Shown: positions 1-8,597 of the stretch, one piece after another | Layout of the letters: each line of letters begins with the position of its first letter | How positions within the stretch are numbered: the stretch's first letter is position 1 | Origin: Bacteroidetes bacterium GWF2_41_31 | GTDB lineage: Bacteria > Bacteroidota > Bacteroidia > Bacteroidales > F082 | NCBI GenBank assembly: GCA_001769215.1 | Contig: MEOL01000017.1 | Location: 124,001-188,000 of the forward strand | DNA: 64,000 nucleotides | Direction: 5' to 3' | Notes under the pieces: model-generated | The model's database searches: none | What the model was told of the DNA's origin: nothing | Seen by the model: only the letters and a program-made list of their open reading frames with translations | Translations under genes and position numbers: made by a program

Positions 1-2553
1 AGAAAGAGCTCCTCCAGTAACCGTGACGATCATTTGATCTGTCTCATAACAAGCTGTTGCTTCATCAGTAACGGTTAATGTAAATATTGTAGATGAACCT
101 AACGCAAGGGTATTGGGATTCTGAATATTTGGATTTTCTAAAAGTTCAATTGGAGACCATAACCAAGAATAATTACCAGATCCGCTATTCGCATTTCCAT
201 ATAAAGTTGTTGATGAACCATTAGTAATAGTCTGATCGCTTCCAGCATCCACAGATAGTAAATTTACCGTTACTTCAAGAATAGAAGAAATACCATTACC
301 GCAATTATTTGAAGGTGTAACACTAACTGTTCCTCCTGTTGAACCAGTTGTTGTTGAAATGGAATTGCTATTCTGCCCACTGGTGATGGTCCACCCTGCC
401 GGTACAGACCAAAAATAACTTACGCCTGAAACAGCAGTAACAGAATAGTATTGGTCTGTTCCTGAACATACATTGTCATCACCAGTAATGTTACCCGGTT
501 GGCTGGGAACTGCACTCAAATTAACACTTAAAGAGGATGCTATTCCATCTCCACATATATTTGAAGGGGTAACGGTAATGTTTCCTGAGATAACTCCCGC
601 ATTTGTGATGATTGAATTTGTTCCTTGACCTGAAACTATTGTCCAATCATTTGGTACCTCCCATAAATAGGAGACCCCATTAATATTTGACACGGAATAA
701 GATAGGTTCGTCGTATTTTCACATGCAGATGAAACTCCCGAAATGGCTGATGGCTGTGCAGGAGTTGTTTGGGGAGTAATTAAAAGTGTTGAAAATGGCC
801 CGTTTCCACAAATATTTGATGGTACGACCTGTATGTCACCGCTATTTGGCCCAATATTAATTGTTATTGAGTTCGTTCCTTGTCCTGAAGTGATTGTAGA
901 CCCATTGGGAATCGTCCATGTGTAATTAATCCCACTAATATTAGTTACAGAGTATATCTGACTAATACCTACACATGGTTCAGTTATTCCGGAGATAGAA
1001 GAAGGTTGATCCGGTATAAATTCTACGGCAGTAACAAGCGTTTGTGTCGGACCATTTCCACATGTAGTACTTGGGGTTACTTGAATATCACCAGATAATT
1101 GACCCACATTTACACTAATAGCATTTGTACCCTGTCCTGAGATTATATTCCAATCTCCAGGAAGAATCCAGGAATAATCTACACCACTTACATTCGTAAC
1201 GTTATAAGTTTCAGAACCGCCTTCACATGGTGTTTGATTTCCATATATTTCCGATGGTTGTTCAGGCAAAACACACTGACTATGATAACGCGCAATTGCA
1301 AATTCCATGTTGCCATTTAAGAAACTTGTTCCTGCAACCAATATTTTTTCATCATCCTGAAGGAGAGAACTATAGGCAGCATCAACTGAGGATCCAATAG
1401 GACTAAGTACAGTACCATTTAGTCCAAAAGTTAAATCATCACTACTATCCTGATTAAACCTACAAATGAAAAAATCTAGATCTCCATTAAAATAATTATA
1501 GTAATATGAACCAGCCGCAATAATTTTTCCATCTGCTTGTACATTTACCGACCTTACGTAATCATCCTCATCGCTTATTGGTTTAATTATTTTCCCAGAG
1601 TTTCCAAATTGAGTATCAAAATATCCGTTTGCATTTAACCGTATAAGCAATAGATCAAAATCATTAGAACCTACTCTGGTAAACCCGCCTAGCACTATTT
1701 TATCATCCTGCTGAATAGCAATTGAATAGATTTCATCTTTTCCTCCCGCGATATCCAATAAAGTCAAACCATTATTCCCAAAAGAAGAATCCAAAGTTCC
1801 ATCTGAATTATACTTAGCGACAAATACGTCATGATTATTTCCATTTATTACATAGTACCCACTCACAAAAAATTTTCCATCACTTTGTATTGCAATACAA
1901 TAACCAAAATCAGAATACGAGCCAATTGCTGTTAATACAATTCCTCCAGTTCCAAATGTATTATCAAGTGTTCCATCACTATTATAGCGCACAATTGCAA
2001 TATCTCCCTGACCTGAAATATTTACAGCATATCCAACAGCTAGTATCTTCCCGTCTTGTTGAATCGCAATATCATAGATGTAATCATCATATACCAAATC
2101 TGTTTGTACCTTTCCTCCTGTTCCAAATGTATTATCAAGGGTTCCTTCTGGCAAATATCTTATTAACGCGAAATCATAATTCCATGAATTTCTAATAAAG
2201 CCACCAACAACAATTTTATTGTCGGATTGGATTTCTACAGATTTTGCATATTCGTAATTTGAACCAAAATTAGACACGACCTTTCCCCCTGAACCAAAAC
2301 TGGAATCTAATTGGCCATCAGTATTTAGCCTAGCCAACGCAATATCACTGTTCTGACCTGTAACAGCTTTCCCAACAAGAATTATTTTTTGATCTGGCTG
2401 AATTGCAGACGCATATGATTCATCAGTGCCACTGGCAATGTTTATGGTGGTTTTACCATCTCCGGAGAAACTTAAATCCAAATCACCTGCATTTTGTGCC
2501 ATTGTGATTATTGCTACTAAGCAGAAAGAAATAGTAATTATTGCTCTTTTCAT
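1..2553 (-). CDS. Secreted delta-60 repeat / PKD-like repeat protein, C-terminus cut by window edge
   Basis: The reading frame opens at ATG 2553 and stays open to base 1, so at least 850 residues are present and the C-terminus lies outside the window. A signal peptide (MKRAIITISFCLVAIITMAQ) is followed by about seven delta-60 type repeats of roughly 55-60 residues, each with the pattern DGKI..xG, then ARYN.DG.LD..FG..GKV; these usually form a beta-propeller. Four tandem PKD-like modules of about 84 residues follow (residues about 430-765), each beginning P-x-Q-P-x-x-I and containing SGQGTNSI and a CG-N-G motif. A further Ig/PKD-like module reaches the edge. Large Bacteroidota proteins of this design usually end in a T9SS sorting domain, but that end is not visible here. 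Role is probably cell surface or extracellular; no enzyme motif is seen. Confidence 0.85.
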   Translation of the reverse strand, partial: MKRAIITISFCLVAIITMAQNAGDLDLSFSGDGKTTINIASGTDESYASAIQPDQKIILVGKAVTGQNSDIALARLNTDGQLDSSFGSGGKVVSNFGSNYEYAKSVEIQSDNKIVVGGFIRNSWNYDFALIRYLPEGTLDNTFGTGGKVQTDLVYDDYIYDIAIQQDGKILAVGYAVNISGQGDIAIVRYNSDGTLDNTFGTGGIVLTAIGSYSDFGYCIAIQSDGKFFVSGYYVINGNNHDVFVAKYNSDGTLDSSFGNNGLTLLDIAGGKDEIYSIAIQQDDKIVLGGFTRVGSNDFDLLLIRLNANGYFDTQFGNSGKIIKPISDEDDYVRSVNVQADGKIIAAGSYYYNYFNGDLDFFICRFNQDSSDDLTFGLNGTVLSPIGSSVDAAYSSLLQDDEKILVAGTSFLNGNMEFAIARYHSQCVLPEQPSEIYGNQTPCEGGSETYNVTNVSGVDYSWILPGDWNIISGQGTNAISVNVGQLSGDIQVTPSTTCGNGPTQTLVTAVEFIPDQPSSISGITEPCVGISQIYSVTNISGINYTWTIPNGSTITSGQGTNSITINIGPNSGDIQVVPSNICGNGPFSTLLITPQTTPAQPSAISGVSSACENTTNLSYSVSNINGVSYLWEVPNDWTIVSGQGTNSIITNAGVISGNITVTPSNICGDGIASSLSVNLSAVPSQPGNITGDDNVCSGTDQYYSVTAVSGVSYFWSVPAGWTITSGQNSNSISTTTGSTGGTVSVTPSNNCGNGISSILEVTVNLLSVDAGSDQTITNGSSTTLYGNANSGSGNYSWLWSPIELLENPNIQNPNTLALGSSTIFTLTVTDEATACYETDQMIVTVTGGALS
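260..1269 (-). repeat. Four tandem ~250-bp repeats coding PKD-like modules
   Basis: Inside the large secreted protein four in-frame units begin near 1269, 1015, 760 and 510 on the minus strand. Each starts with a P-x-Q-P motif and carries V-(T/S)-N-(V/I)-(S/N)-G-V-x-Y-x-W, then S-G-Q-(G/N)-x-N-(S/A)-I and V-x-P-S-x-x-C-G-(N/D)-G. The nucleotide sequences have diverged, so these are old protein-module duplications rather than a recent tandem expansion. Confidence 0.8.
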
Positions 2554-2681
2554 TTTTAATGGTTTTATATTGAGAAACTAAGAATCATTAAATCTTCTAA
2601 CAATGGAGTCAGGCTGATTAATTATTTACATTGAATATATATTAAACATTATAATCTTAAGATTAATATTAAAAAATCCAG

Positions 2682-3101
2682 TTACTTAACGATGTCAAGA
2701 TTAAATCCATTTGTATCAGGTTTGTCAATTCTGAAAACTAATTTCTCTTTGTTTAACTGACCAGTGGCAAAGACTTCTGTTTTAAGAATGTTAAAAGAAA
2801 GATCGAGATAATAGTAGGTAAAATTAAACGTAATCCTCCCATCAGCTTTAATATCCAATTCCTTTAAACTTTGTTTTGGGAAAGTACCACCTTCTGTCCC
2901 ATACCTCTGTTCAATTGTTCCAGTCATTGTTCCTTCATTAAAGACTAGGCAAATTTCACATGTACCATAGACATCTCCACTCTCAGAGAAACCATAATCA
3001 TTATAAATGACTTTTATTTCATGAGGGTTTTTATTCTGATTGTATGATATGCACGTTAAAATTACCAGGATAAAACTGATTAATATTGTTCTTTTTACCA
3101 T
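2682..3101 (-). CDS. Small secreted protein of unknown function
   Basis: 139 residues. The start ATG 3101 gives a clear N-terminal signal segment (KRTILISFILVILTC) with a Cys near residue 17 followed by Ile-Ser, a poor lipobox, so export is more certain than lipidation. The mature part has alternating beta-type segments (GDVYGTCEICLVFNEG, ITFNFTYYYLDLSF) and no motif I recognise. It lies in a row of four small minus-strand genes but is separated from the next by about 87 bases, so co-transcription is possible and unproven. Confidence 0.65.
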   Translation of the reverse strand: MVKRTILISFILVILTCISYNQNKNPHEIKVIYNDYGFSESGDVYGTCEICLVFNEGTMTGTIEQRYGTEGGTFPKQSLKELDIKADGRITFNFTYYYLDLSFNILKTEVFATGQLNKEKLVFRIDKPDTNGFNLDIVK

Positions 3102-3188
3102 TTTTTTTAAGTATTATTGTTCCGTGTAGAATACCTGAATTGATTATAAATAAGACTTCTACTTCTCATTGGTTATAGTTAATATTTG

Positions 3189-3554
3189 CTACTCAACTTT
3201 TTGAAATACCTTCTCATTCCAACCAGACCATCTTCCTCCTAATCCTCGAAAGTAGACCTCGTCTAAGATCCATCTGTTATTAGCATCTATATGAAAAATA
3301 AATTGACCACCCATTCTCCCATCTTTGTGTTGAATGATTGCCCTTCCATGCATTTCTGTTTCAGAAATCTTTAGTAATCCTTGCCATTCCAATAAATAAG
3401 CTGGATTTGGGCTATTGTCAAGTAGTTCAACCCCTTTTGCAAGTACACTATCTACCGTTTTCAAAGCTTTCTTTTCAGTAAGAGAGGAATTAGTACAACA
3501 TGAAAGAAATAATAGAATTGCAATTAATATTGGTATTATTGCCAACTTTTTCAT
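3189..3554 (-). CDS. Small lipoprotein of unknown function
   Basis: 121 residues starting at ATG 3554, preceded by an A-rich spacer typical of this phylum. The N-terminus is a lipoprotein signal: KK, a hydrophobic run (LAIIPILIAILLF), then LSCC around residues 18-20, where the first Cys is the probable lipidation site. The mature domain ends WSGWNEKVF and contains HKDGRMGGQFIFHIDANNRW, which looks like a small beta-sheet domain. I do not recognise the family. Confidence 0.65.
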   Translation of the reverse strand: MKKLAIIPILIAILLFLSCCTNSSLTEKKALKTVDSVLAKGVELLDNSPNPAYLLEWQGLLKISETEMHGRAIIQHKDGRMGGQFIFHIDANNRWILDEVYFRGLGGRWSGWNEKVFQKVE

Positions 3555-3789
3555 AAAAAAAATTTAAAATATGACATACTCAATTAGCTTTTTGGGATCG
3601 CCCCATATTTTTATTAGTTATTGTATATCAACGCTTTAATAAATATCTATTTGGCACTTTGATGGTCAATCCTTCGGTTTTTGTAGACCGCAGGTGATTT
3701 TTTTCACAACTATACCAGATCGTTTCTTTAATTAAAAGGTTTGACTTGATCATAATTTTTAATAATTGATATTCAATATAATAAACGTT

Positions 3790-3984
3790 TCAACCGGAAT
3801 AAACCTTGTCATACTCTGAAAAATCAGTTGAGCCACATTTTGGACAGGTCGTGCCACGACCATTACCACATTCATTGTAATATTTTTTTCCGCATTTACG
3901 ACACGTATAAACCGGAAAGTAATCTGATGAAACGGTTTTTTTTGCCATTCTCCCACAATTGGGACAGTCTGAATAATTACTCAT
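3790..3984 (-). CDS. Small zinc-ribbon protein
   Basis: 64 residues with three or four zinc knuckles: CPNCG near residue 8, CRKCG near 33, C at 40 and CPKCG near 49. Spacing suits one or two zinc ribbons binding four Cys each. No other domain is visible, so it may bind nucleic acid or act as a small metal-bound adaptor. An overlapping minus-strand frame (3759-3956) has no such pattern and was discarded. Confidence 0.6.
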   Translation of the reverse strand: MSNYSDCPNCGRMAKKTVSSDYFPVYTCRKCGKKYYNECGNGRGTTCPKCGSTDFSEYDKVYSG

Positions 3985-4007
3985 GAAGTTATTTTTTTTA
4001 ATTCTGA

Positions 4008-4376
4008 TTATTCAGTTGTTTCCTTTTGTTCTTCTTCCTGTATTTCCTCAGACGGCTTTTTCAACAAATAGTGGTACACATTCTGATTCGATTCAGTAAT
4101 AGCAAATGCCTGTACAAATTCCCAGCCCTGATCGCCCATATAATTCAATGCATCAATCATTGAATTAAAGACTATTGGTTTGCCTGTAGCTGGATCTTTT
4201 AACCGGTTATCTGCATATGATTTTACCTTTTGCCCGAAACTAACCTCTATAGTAACTTTTGTACTCATAAATTTAGCCGTTCCCACAATTTCGGAATAAA
4301 CAAATTTGGCACTGGTTTGTGCTTGTAAAGACAAACCGACGATAACTACAACCAATAATAATAAAAGTTTTTTCAT
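4008..4376 (-). CDS. Small secreted protein, unknown function
   Basis: 122 residues. A signal peptide (KKLLLLLVVVIVGLSLQAQ) with an A-Q cleavage site is followed by a domain containing DALNYMGDQGWEFVQAF and YHYLLKK, a pattern common in small exported Bacteroidota proteins that carry a 'MGxxGWExV' core. The C-terminal tail is very acidic (EEIQEEEQKETTE). The gene lies 23 bases upstream of the zinc-ribbon gene and probably shares its transcript. Function unknown. Confidence 0.65.
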   Translation of the reverse strand: MKKLLLLLVVVIVGLSLQAQTSAKFVYSEIVGTAKFMSTKVTIEVSFGQKVKSYADNRLKDPATGKPIVFNSMIDALNYMGDQGWEFVQAFAITESNQNVYHYLLKKPSEEIQEEEQKETTE

Positions 4377-4723
4377 GATAAAAAAAGATTACAAAAATAC
4401 CTACTCTTTTGGCTTTTCGGTTTCTGCCCCCACATTAGTTTACCTGTGTGAGCCAGGTTAATATTTTCTTTTTATTTTAAACTTTTTAATTTTTTTTCGA
4501 TTCACTAAGTATTTACATTTCAAATCTAACAACTTAATATTCACCTTCTACATAAACAGCAAGTAACTTTCCCTATGGTAGTTTTCCGGCTATATTCAGT
4601 TATTTTTTCGGTGAATTGTGCAACAAGCTTATTATTATCAATGTATTTTGATTGATATTTTTTTCTAATATTGTAATGCCAAATAAAGCATTTGAGTGTT
4701 TGTCCATACCCAAAAGATGTTCA
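4377..4723. other. Intergenic region between divergent genes
   Basis: AT-rich stretch separating the minus-strand small genes from the plus-strand histidine kinase. It should hold promoters for both directions. I see no clear hairpin, repeat or remnant gene here. Confidence 0.4.
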
Positions 4724-7660
4724 ATGTTCAGCAGGCTTATTGTAATGTTATTGTTTTTTAGTCAGGTAATATATTCTCAAACCCCTGCTATAAAACGCTA
4801 CCTTCCCCGACCGGATGGGTTGCCTCAGGTACAGGTGATGCGGGCACACCTGGCCCCGGATGGTGCTTTATGGGTAGCCACTTATGGCGGAATTGGTCGT
4901 TTTAACGGGAAAAAATTTACCAACTATACCATCCGTAACGGTCTGAGTTCAAATTTGACTTATGATATAGGCTTTTTAAATGACACCATCTGGATGCTGA
5001 CCCGGGACGGATTGGATATTCTTGTACAAAACGAACTTAAAAATTTACTGAAACCTGATTCAAAATTTTCAGATGGCAAGTTGTATCTACATAATACTTT
5101 GACTAAGTATGTCTATAACTTAGGAACAGACCAATTTGTAGATCAAAACATGAAGTTAAGATTATTTGACATTAACAATAGGGGGTACACTGATAACATT
5201 ATTATCGAAACCGATTTGCCATTGATTAATGGTATTATACCCAATAAAAAAGAGTTTTACTATGCATGGGGCCACTATTTAGGAAAATTTAGTTTTCATA
5301 GCTTAAAAGGAAAAATCTTACGTGAATTTTCCAACAGGGTTGTTGGCTTATCTGGGGAAAACAACCGTTTTCTGGTTTTTACACTTTCAAAAGATAACGG
5401 CCAACAACCTTTATATGATACACTTTTTCTCTATACCATATCAAACAATGATTTTATTGAACAAAGTGTTGACATTACAGGTTGGGGGCAACTTCGAAAA
5501 CAAGTAGCAATTTACCGGTGTTTTTATCTTCAGGCAAATGATCTTTTAATATTTGATAGAAGCAGCCAAATATGGCAATTTAAAAACAATAAGATAACCA
5601 ACTTTGCAACCAACATCAATAACCTGAATCATGTGTTGCTAAATAATACTTCGTATTGGCTGTCAACAGAAAAAGGCCTTGTTAAGCGTTTTGATGACGG
5701 GTTTCAATATTTCAGGCCTGAAGAGGGTTTTCCTGAGAATGTATGGAGCGTTTTACCCATTGATACTAAAAGAGCGTTATTTGCATCGTTCAGTAATGGT
5801 TTGTATATGGTTCAAGACAATTTATCTTCTCTAATTCATGTACCTATTTACCCTGTTTATAACAATATTCAGTACACCTATTACAACGGTGCCTTAAAGG
5901 GTTTCAAAAAGGATATTATTATTCCACACAGTGCAGGGGTAACCGTGCTTGATATTCCAACACTCGAAGCAAAAGAAATCACCGAAAACATGAACCAACC
6001 TTCCCTGACCCTTTTCAAGGTAGAAGAATCCAAAACTATTTTGATAGGAAATATGTCAACCCTGGTGGAAATGGACACAAATTATCATACAAGGATTCTT
6101 TTTAGTATAAACTCGCTGGGCATTAAATCAACCATACTTGCTATTGAGCCTTATGGAGTGCATTACCTGCTGGGGTTAGGACAGGGTATAGTGGAGTTTG
6201 ACCCAAATACGAATAACGGGAAAGTCCTTATTAAATCAAATGTTAGAGTGAACGATCTCGTAACCGATTCCACAGGAATGATTTGGGCGGCTACTAACTT
6301 GGGTTTAATGCAATTTGATGGAGACAGCCTGCTGCCTATATTTTCCTCTTTTGTTAATGAAGATTTGCTTACACTAACCATCTCAAACGATAACAGGCTT
6401 TTTATTGGAGGGTCTGGCACTTTGTTCACACTAAATCTCAGAATATATCATCAAGGAAAACCAAACTGTACGTTGGCTTATCGCGAAAGCGCAGGCTATC
6501 AGGCAGGTGAACCTGGGCAAAATTCGTTTTATAAAGATGAACAGGGGATCCTATGGCTGCCCACAAGCGAAAATGTGGTGAAAATAAATCCTGATTTAAT
6601 CCCGGCACCCGATCACTTGGCTATAGCAGTCCTGGTCAGTGGTATTGCAACGAATGCCGATTATGGCGATTCTCTGGTAATTTTAAAAAACACCAATGCG
6701 GTATCGTTACCTTTCAGTCATAATAATCTTCATTTGGAATACGAAGCCGTTGAACTTGATTTTCCCGAATCACTTCGCTTTCAGTATAAATTGGATGGTG
6801 AAACGGACAACTGGTTGAAACTTGATGATGAAACCAATCTTAATTTCAACAACTTAGATCCTGGAAATTATACATTGCATGTCAGGGCCACAATTACTGA
6901 ATCGTTTCAGGAGGCCCCCGAATCCATCTTGCAAATCACGATCATTCCTCCCTTTTGGCTTACCTGGTGGTTTATAGGTTCCTTCATTTTGATCTTTTTA
7001 TTAATAATTTGGTTTACAATACTATTTTTTATCAGAAAGGAAAGAAAAAAAGCTTTACATCACGCTGAAATACTTCGGTTGAAAAGCCTGGCTATGGGCA
7101 TCCAGATTGATAATCATTTTCTTGTGAATTGTATTGCCAAAATTGCCCTATTGAACCAGGAGGGAAAAACTGAAGCTGCTACTGATTATTCAAACAATTT
7201 TATCAGGTTTTTGCAAAGCAATTTACATTCGTTAAGGAGTGAATTGGTTACCCTCGCAGATGAACTGGAAATGATAAAATCGTATGCGAAGATTGAGCAA
7301 TTGGGGAGTGTTCATTTCGATTTAAACATTAAGATTGATACTGATATTGAACCTGACAAAATAACCATACCGCCGTTTTTAGTTCAACCCCTTGTTGAAA
7401 ATTCAATCCGGCATGGAATAAAAAAACTTAAAAATCTTCATGGTCTTATTGAGATAAGGGTTTCCCGTAAAAAATCCGGGTGCCTCCTGATTGGTGTAAC
7501 TGACAACGGAATAGGGTTGAGTCATGAGGAATCAGCAGGAAACCATATTGGCATGAAGATCATCAAAGAGAGATTAATGCTTATTGGAAAAGAATCAGAA
7601 ATAATCATAACTCCTCTTGAACCGGGGTTCATGGTTGAACTTATCATCTGCATCGATTAA
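4724..7660 (+). CDS. Periplasmic-propeller sensor histidine kinase, LytS/YehU-type
   Basis: About 978 residues from ATG 4724, chosen because it gives an immediate signal peptide (FSRLIVMLLFFSQVIYSQ); ATG 4676 or TTG 4652 would add 16-24 residues in front. The periplasmic part has two-component-regulator propeller repeats (LWVATYGGIGRFNGKKF, IWAATNLGLMQFDGDSL), followed by a Y_Y_Y domain (FQYKLDGETDNWLKL) near residues 670-730. One membrane segment (WWFIGSFILIFLLIIWF) lies near 750. The cytoplasmic kinase has the phospho-His in NHFLVN near 795, where the family usually has NPHFLFN, an N-box VENSIRHGIKK and a G-box DNGIGL. The next gene, 12 bases downstream, is its probable LytTR partner. Sensed ligand unknown. 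Confidence 0.88.
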   Translation: MFSRLIVMLLFFSQVIYSQTPAIKRYLPRPDGLPQVQVMRAHLAPDGALWVATYGGIGRFNGKKFTNYTIRNGLSSNLTYDIGFLNDTIWMLTRDGLDILVQNELKNLLKPDSKFSDGKLYLHNTLTKYVYNLGTDQFVDQNMKLRLFDINNRGYTDNIIIETDLPLINGIIPNKKEFYYAWGHYLGKFSFHSLKGKILREFSNRVVGLSGENNRFLVFTLSKDNGQQPLYDTLFLYTISNNDFIEQSVDITGWGQLRKQVAIYRCFYLQANDLLIFDRSSQIWQFKNNKITNFATNINNLNHVLLNNTSYWLSTEKGLVKRFDDGFQYFRPEEGFPENVWSVLPIDTKRALFASFSNGLYMVQDNLSSLIHVPIYPVYNNIQYTYYNGALKGFKKDIIIPHSAGVTVLDIPTLEAKEITENMNQPSLTLFKVEESKTILIGNMSTLVEMDTNYHTRILFSINSLGIKSTILAIEPYGVHYLLGLGQGIVEFDPNTNNGKVLIKSNVRVNDLVTDSTGMIWAATNLGLMQFDGDSLLPIFSSFVNEDLLTLTISNDNRLFIGGSGTLFTLNLRIYHQGKPNCTLAYRESAGYQAGEPGQNSFYKDEQGILWLPTSENVVKINPDLIPAPDHLAIAVLVSGIATNADYGDSLVILKNTNAVSLPFSHNNLHLEYEAVELDFPESLRFQYKLDGETDNWLKLDDETNLNFNNLDPGNYTLHVRATITESFQEAPESILQITIIPPFWLTWWFIGSFILIFLLIIWFTILFFIRKERKKALHHAEILRLKSLAMGIQIDNHFLVNCIAKIALLNQEGKTEAATDYSNNFIRFLQSNLHSLRSELVTLADELEMIKSYAKIEQLGSVHFDLNIKIDTDIEPDKITIPPFLVQPLVENSIRHGIKKLKNLHGLIEIRVSRKKSGCLLIGVTDNGIGLSHEESAGNHIGMKIIKERLMLIGKESEIIITPLEPGFMVELIICID

Positions 7661-7672
7661 AACTTTTTTAAT

Positions 7673-8413
7673 ATGATTACACGAAAACTGAGAACTTTGA
7701 TTGTGGAAGATGATTTGGACCATCAACGGCATCTCGAAAAACTTATTGAAGAAAATCATCCTGAACTACATCTGATGGGATCTTGTTCATCAGGAACAGA
7801 AGCACTATCTACAATTAAGAGTATTCGTCCGGAATTGATAATGATGGATATTGATCTTCGCGATATGAATGCTTTTGAAATGTTGGAACAATTGCATGAA
7901 ACCAATTTTCACATTGTTTTTACAACGGCCTATAATGAATATGCAATTAAAGCTTTCAGGGTTAATGCTGTAGATTATCTTCTCAAACCGATCATTGCGG
8001 ATGAATTGGCGCAATCCATACAAAAAGCAATGTTGCAAATGAATCTTCATAAAGATTACGAATCACTTATAACTGATTTTCATCGATTTAATAACCGTTT
8101 TTTAACCATAAATGAAAAGAAGAAAGTGACATTTGTCCCTATCGATCAGATTCTCTATATACAAGCCGACCGAAGTTATTCTACCATCTATTATAGAGAT
8201 GAAGGTGAGCGAAGAAAAATCACAACCTGCAATAATTTGTCATTCTTTGAAAAGCAATTATTAGGCCATGACTTTATAAGAATACATCAAAGTTATTTGG
8301 TAAACAGATTACAAATACATGAATTTACAAAGAAAGACAGAAAGGTAAAGCTTATCTGTGGTGATTTGCTTCCTGTGTCAAGAGGTAAAACAGAAGTAAT
8401 CATTGGGGAGTAA
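7673..8413 (+). CDS. LytTR-family response regulator
   Basis: 246 residues. The receiver domain spans about residues 6-125 with acidic residues E12/D13/D14, phosphoacceptor D59 in MMDID, T-T-A near 84 and K-P in YLLKPI. The C-terminal LytTR DNA-binding domain (about 145-245) shows IDQILYIQADRSYSTIYY and FIRIHQSYLVNRLQI. It starts 12 bases after the histidine kinase stop and so forms a cognate pair with it in one transcript. The output is transcriptional; targets cannot be told from the window. Confidence 0.92.
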   Translation: MITRKLRTLIVEDDLDHQRHLEKLIEENHPELHLMGSCSSGTEALSTIKSIRPELIMMDIDLRDMNAFEMLEQLHETNFHIVFTTAYNEYAIKAFRVNAVDYLLKPIIADELAQSIQKAMLQMNLHKDYESLITDFHRFNNRFLTINEKKKVTFVPIDQILYIQADRSYSTIYYRDEGERRKITTCNNLSFFEKQLLGHDFIRIHQSYLVNRLQIHEFTKKDRKVKLICGDLLPVSRGKTEVIIGE

Positions 8414-8597
8414 TTTTCAAAGCCATTTATATTTTCACGGTTTTAATAGGGTCGTTTTAATATTCTGAACACCAGTCCATGCAACCTCCTGAGTTGCTTA
8501 TTTAGCATCAATACAAATATCAAACAAATCATTGCTAACGCCAAGTGTACCCGGATTTAAGTCGTAATTTTACCTCTTGTAAACAACCCTTATTTCA

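Noticed and set aside
743-925. Plus-strand open frame inside the large secreted protein gene
   Set aside because: It is the opposite-strand shadow of a PKD-like module; its residues show no domain and the minus-strand reading explains the region.
1890-2195. Plus-strand 101-codon frame rich in Gln, Tyr and Leu
   Set aside because: Shadow of the delta-60 repeats; periodic composition comes from the repeat structure on the other strand.
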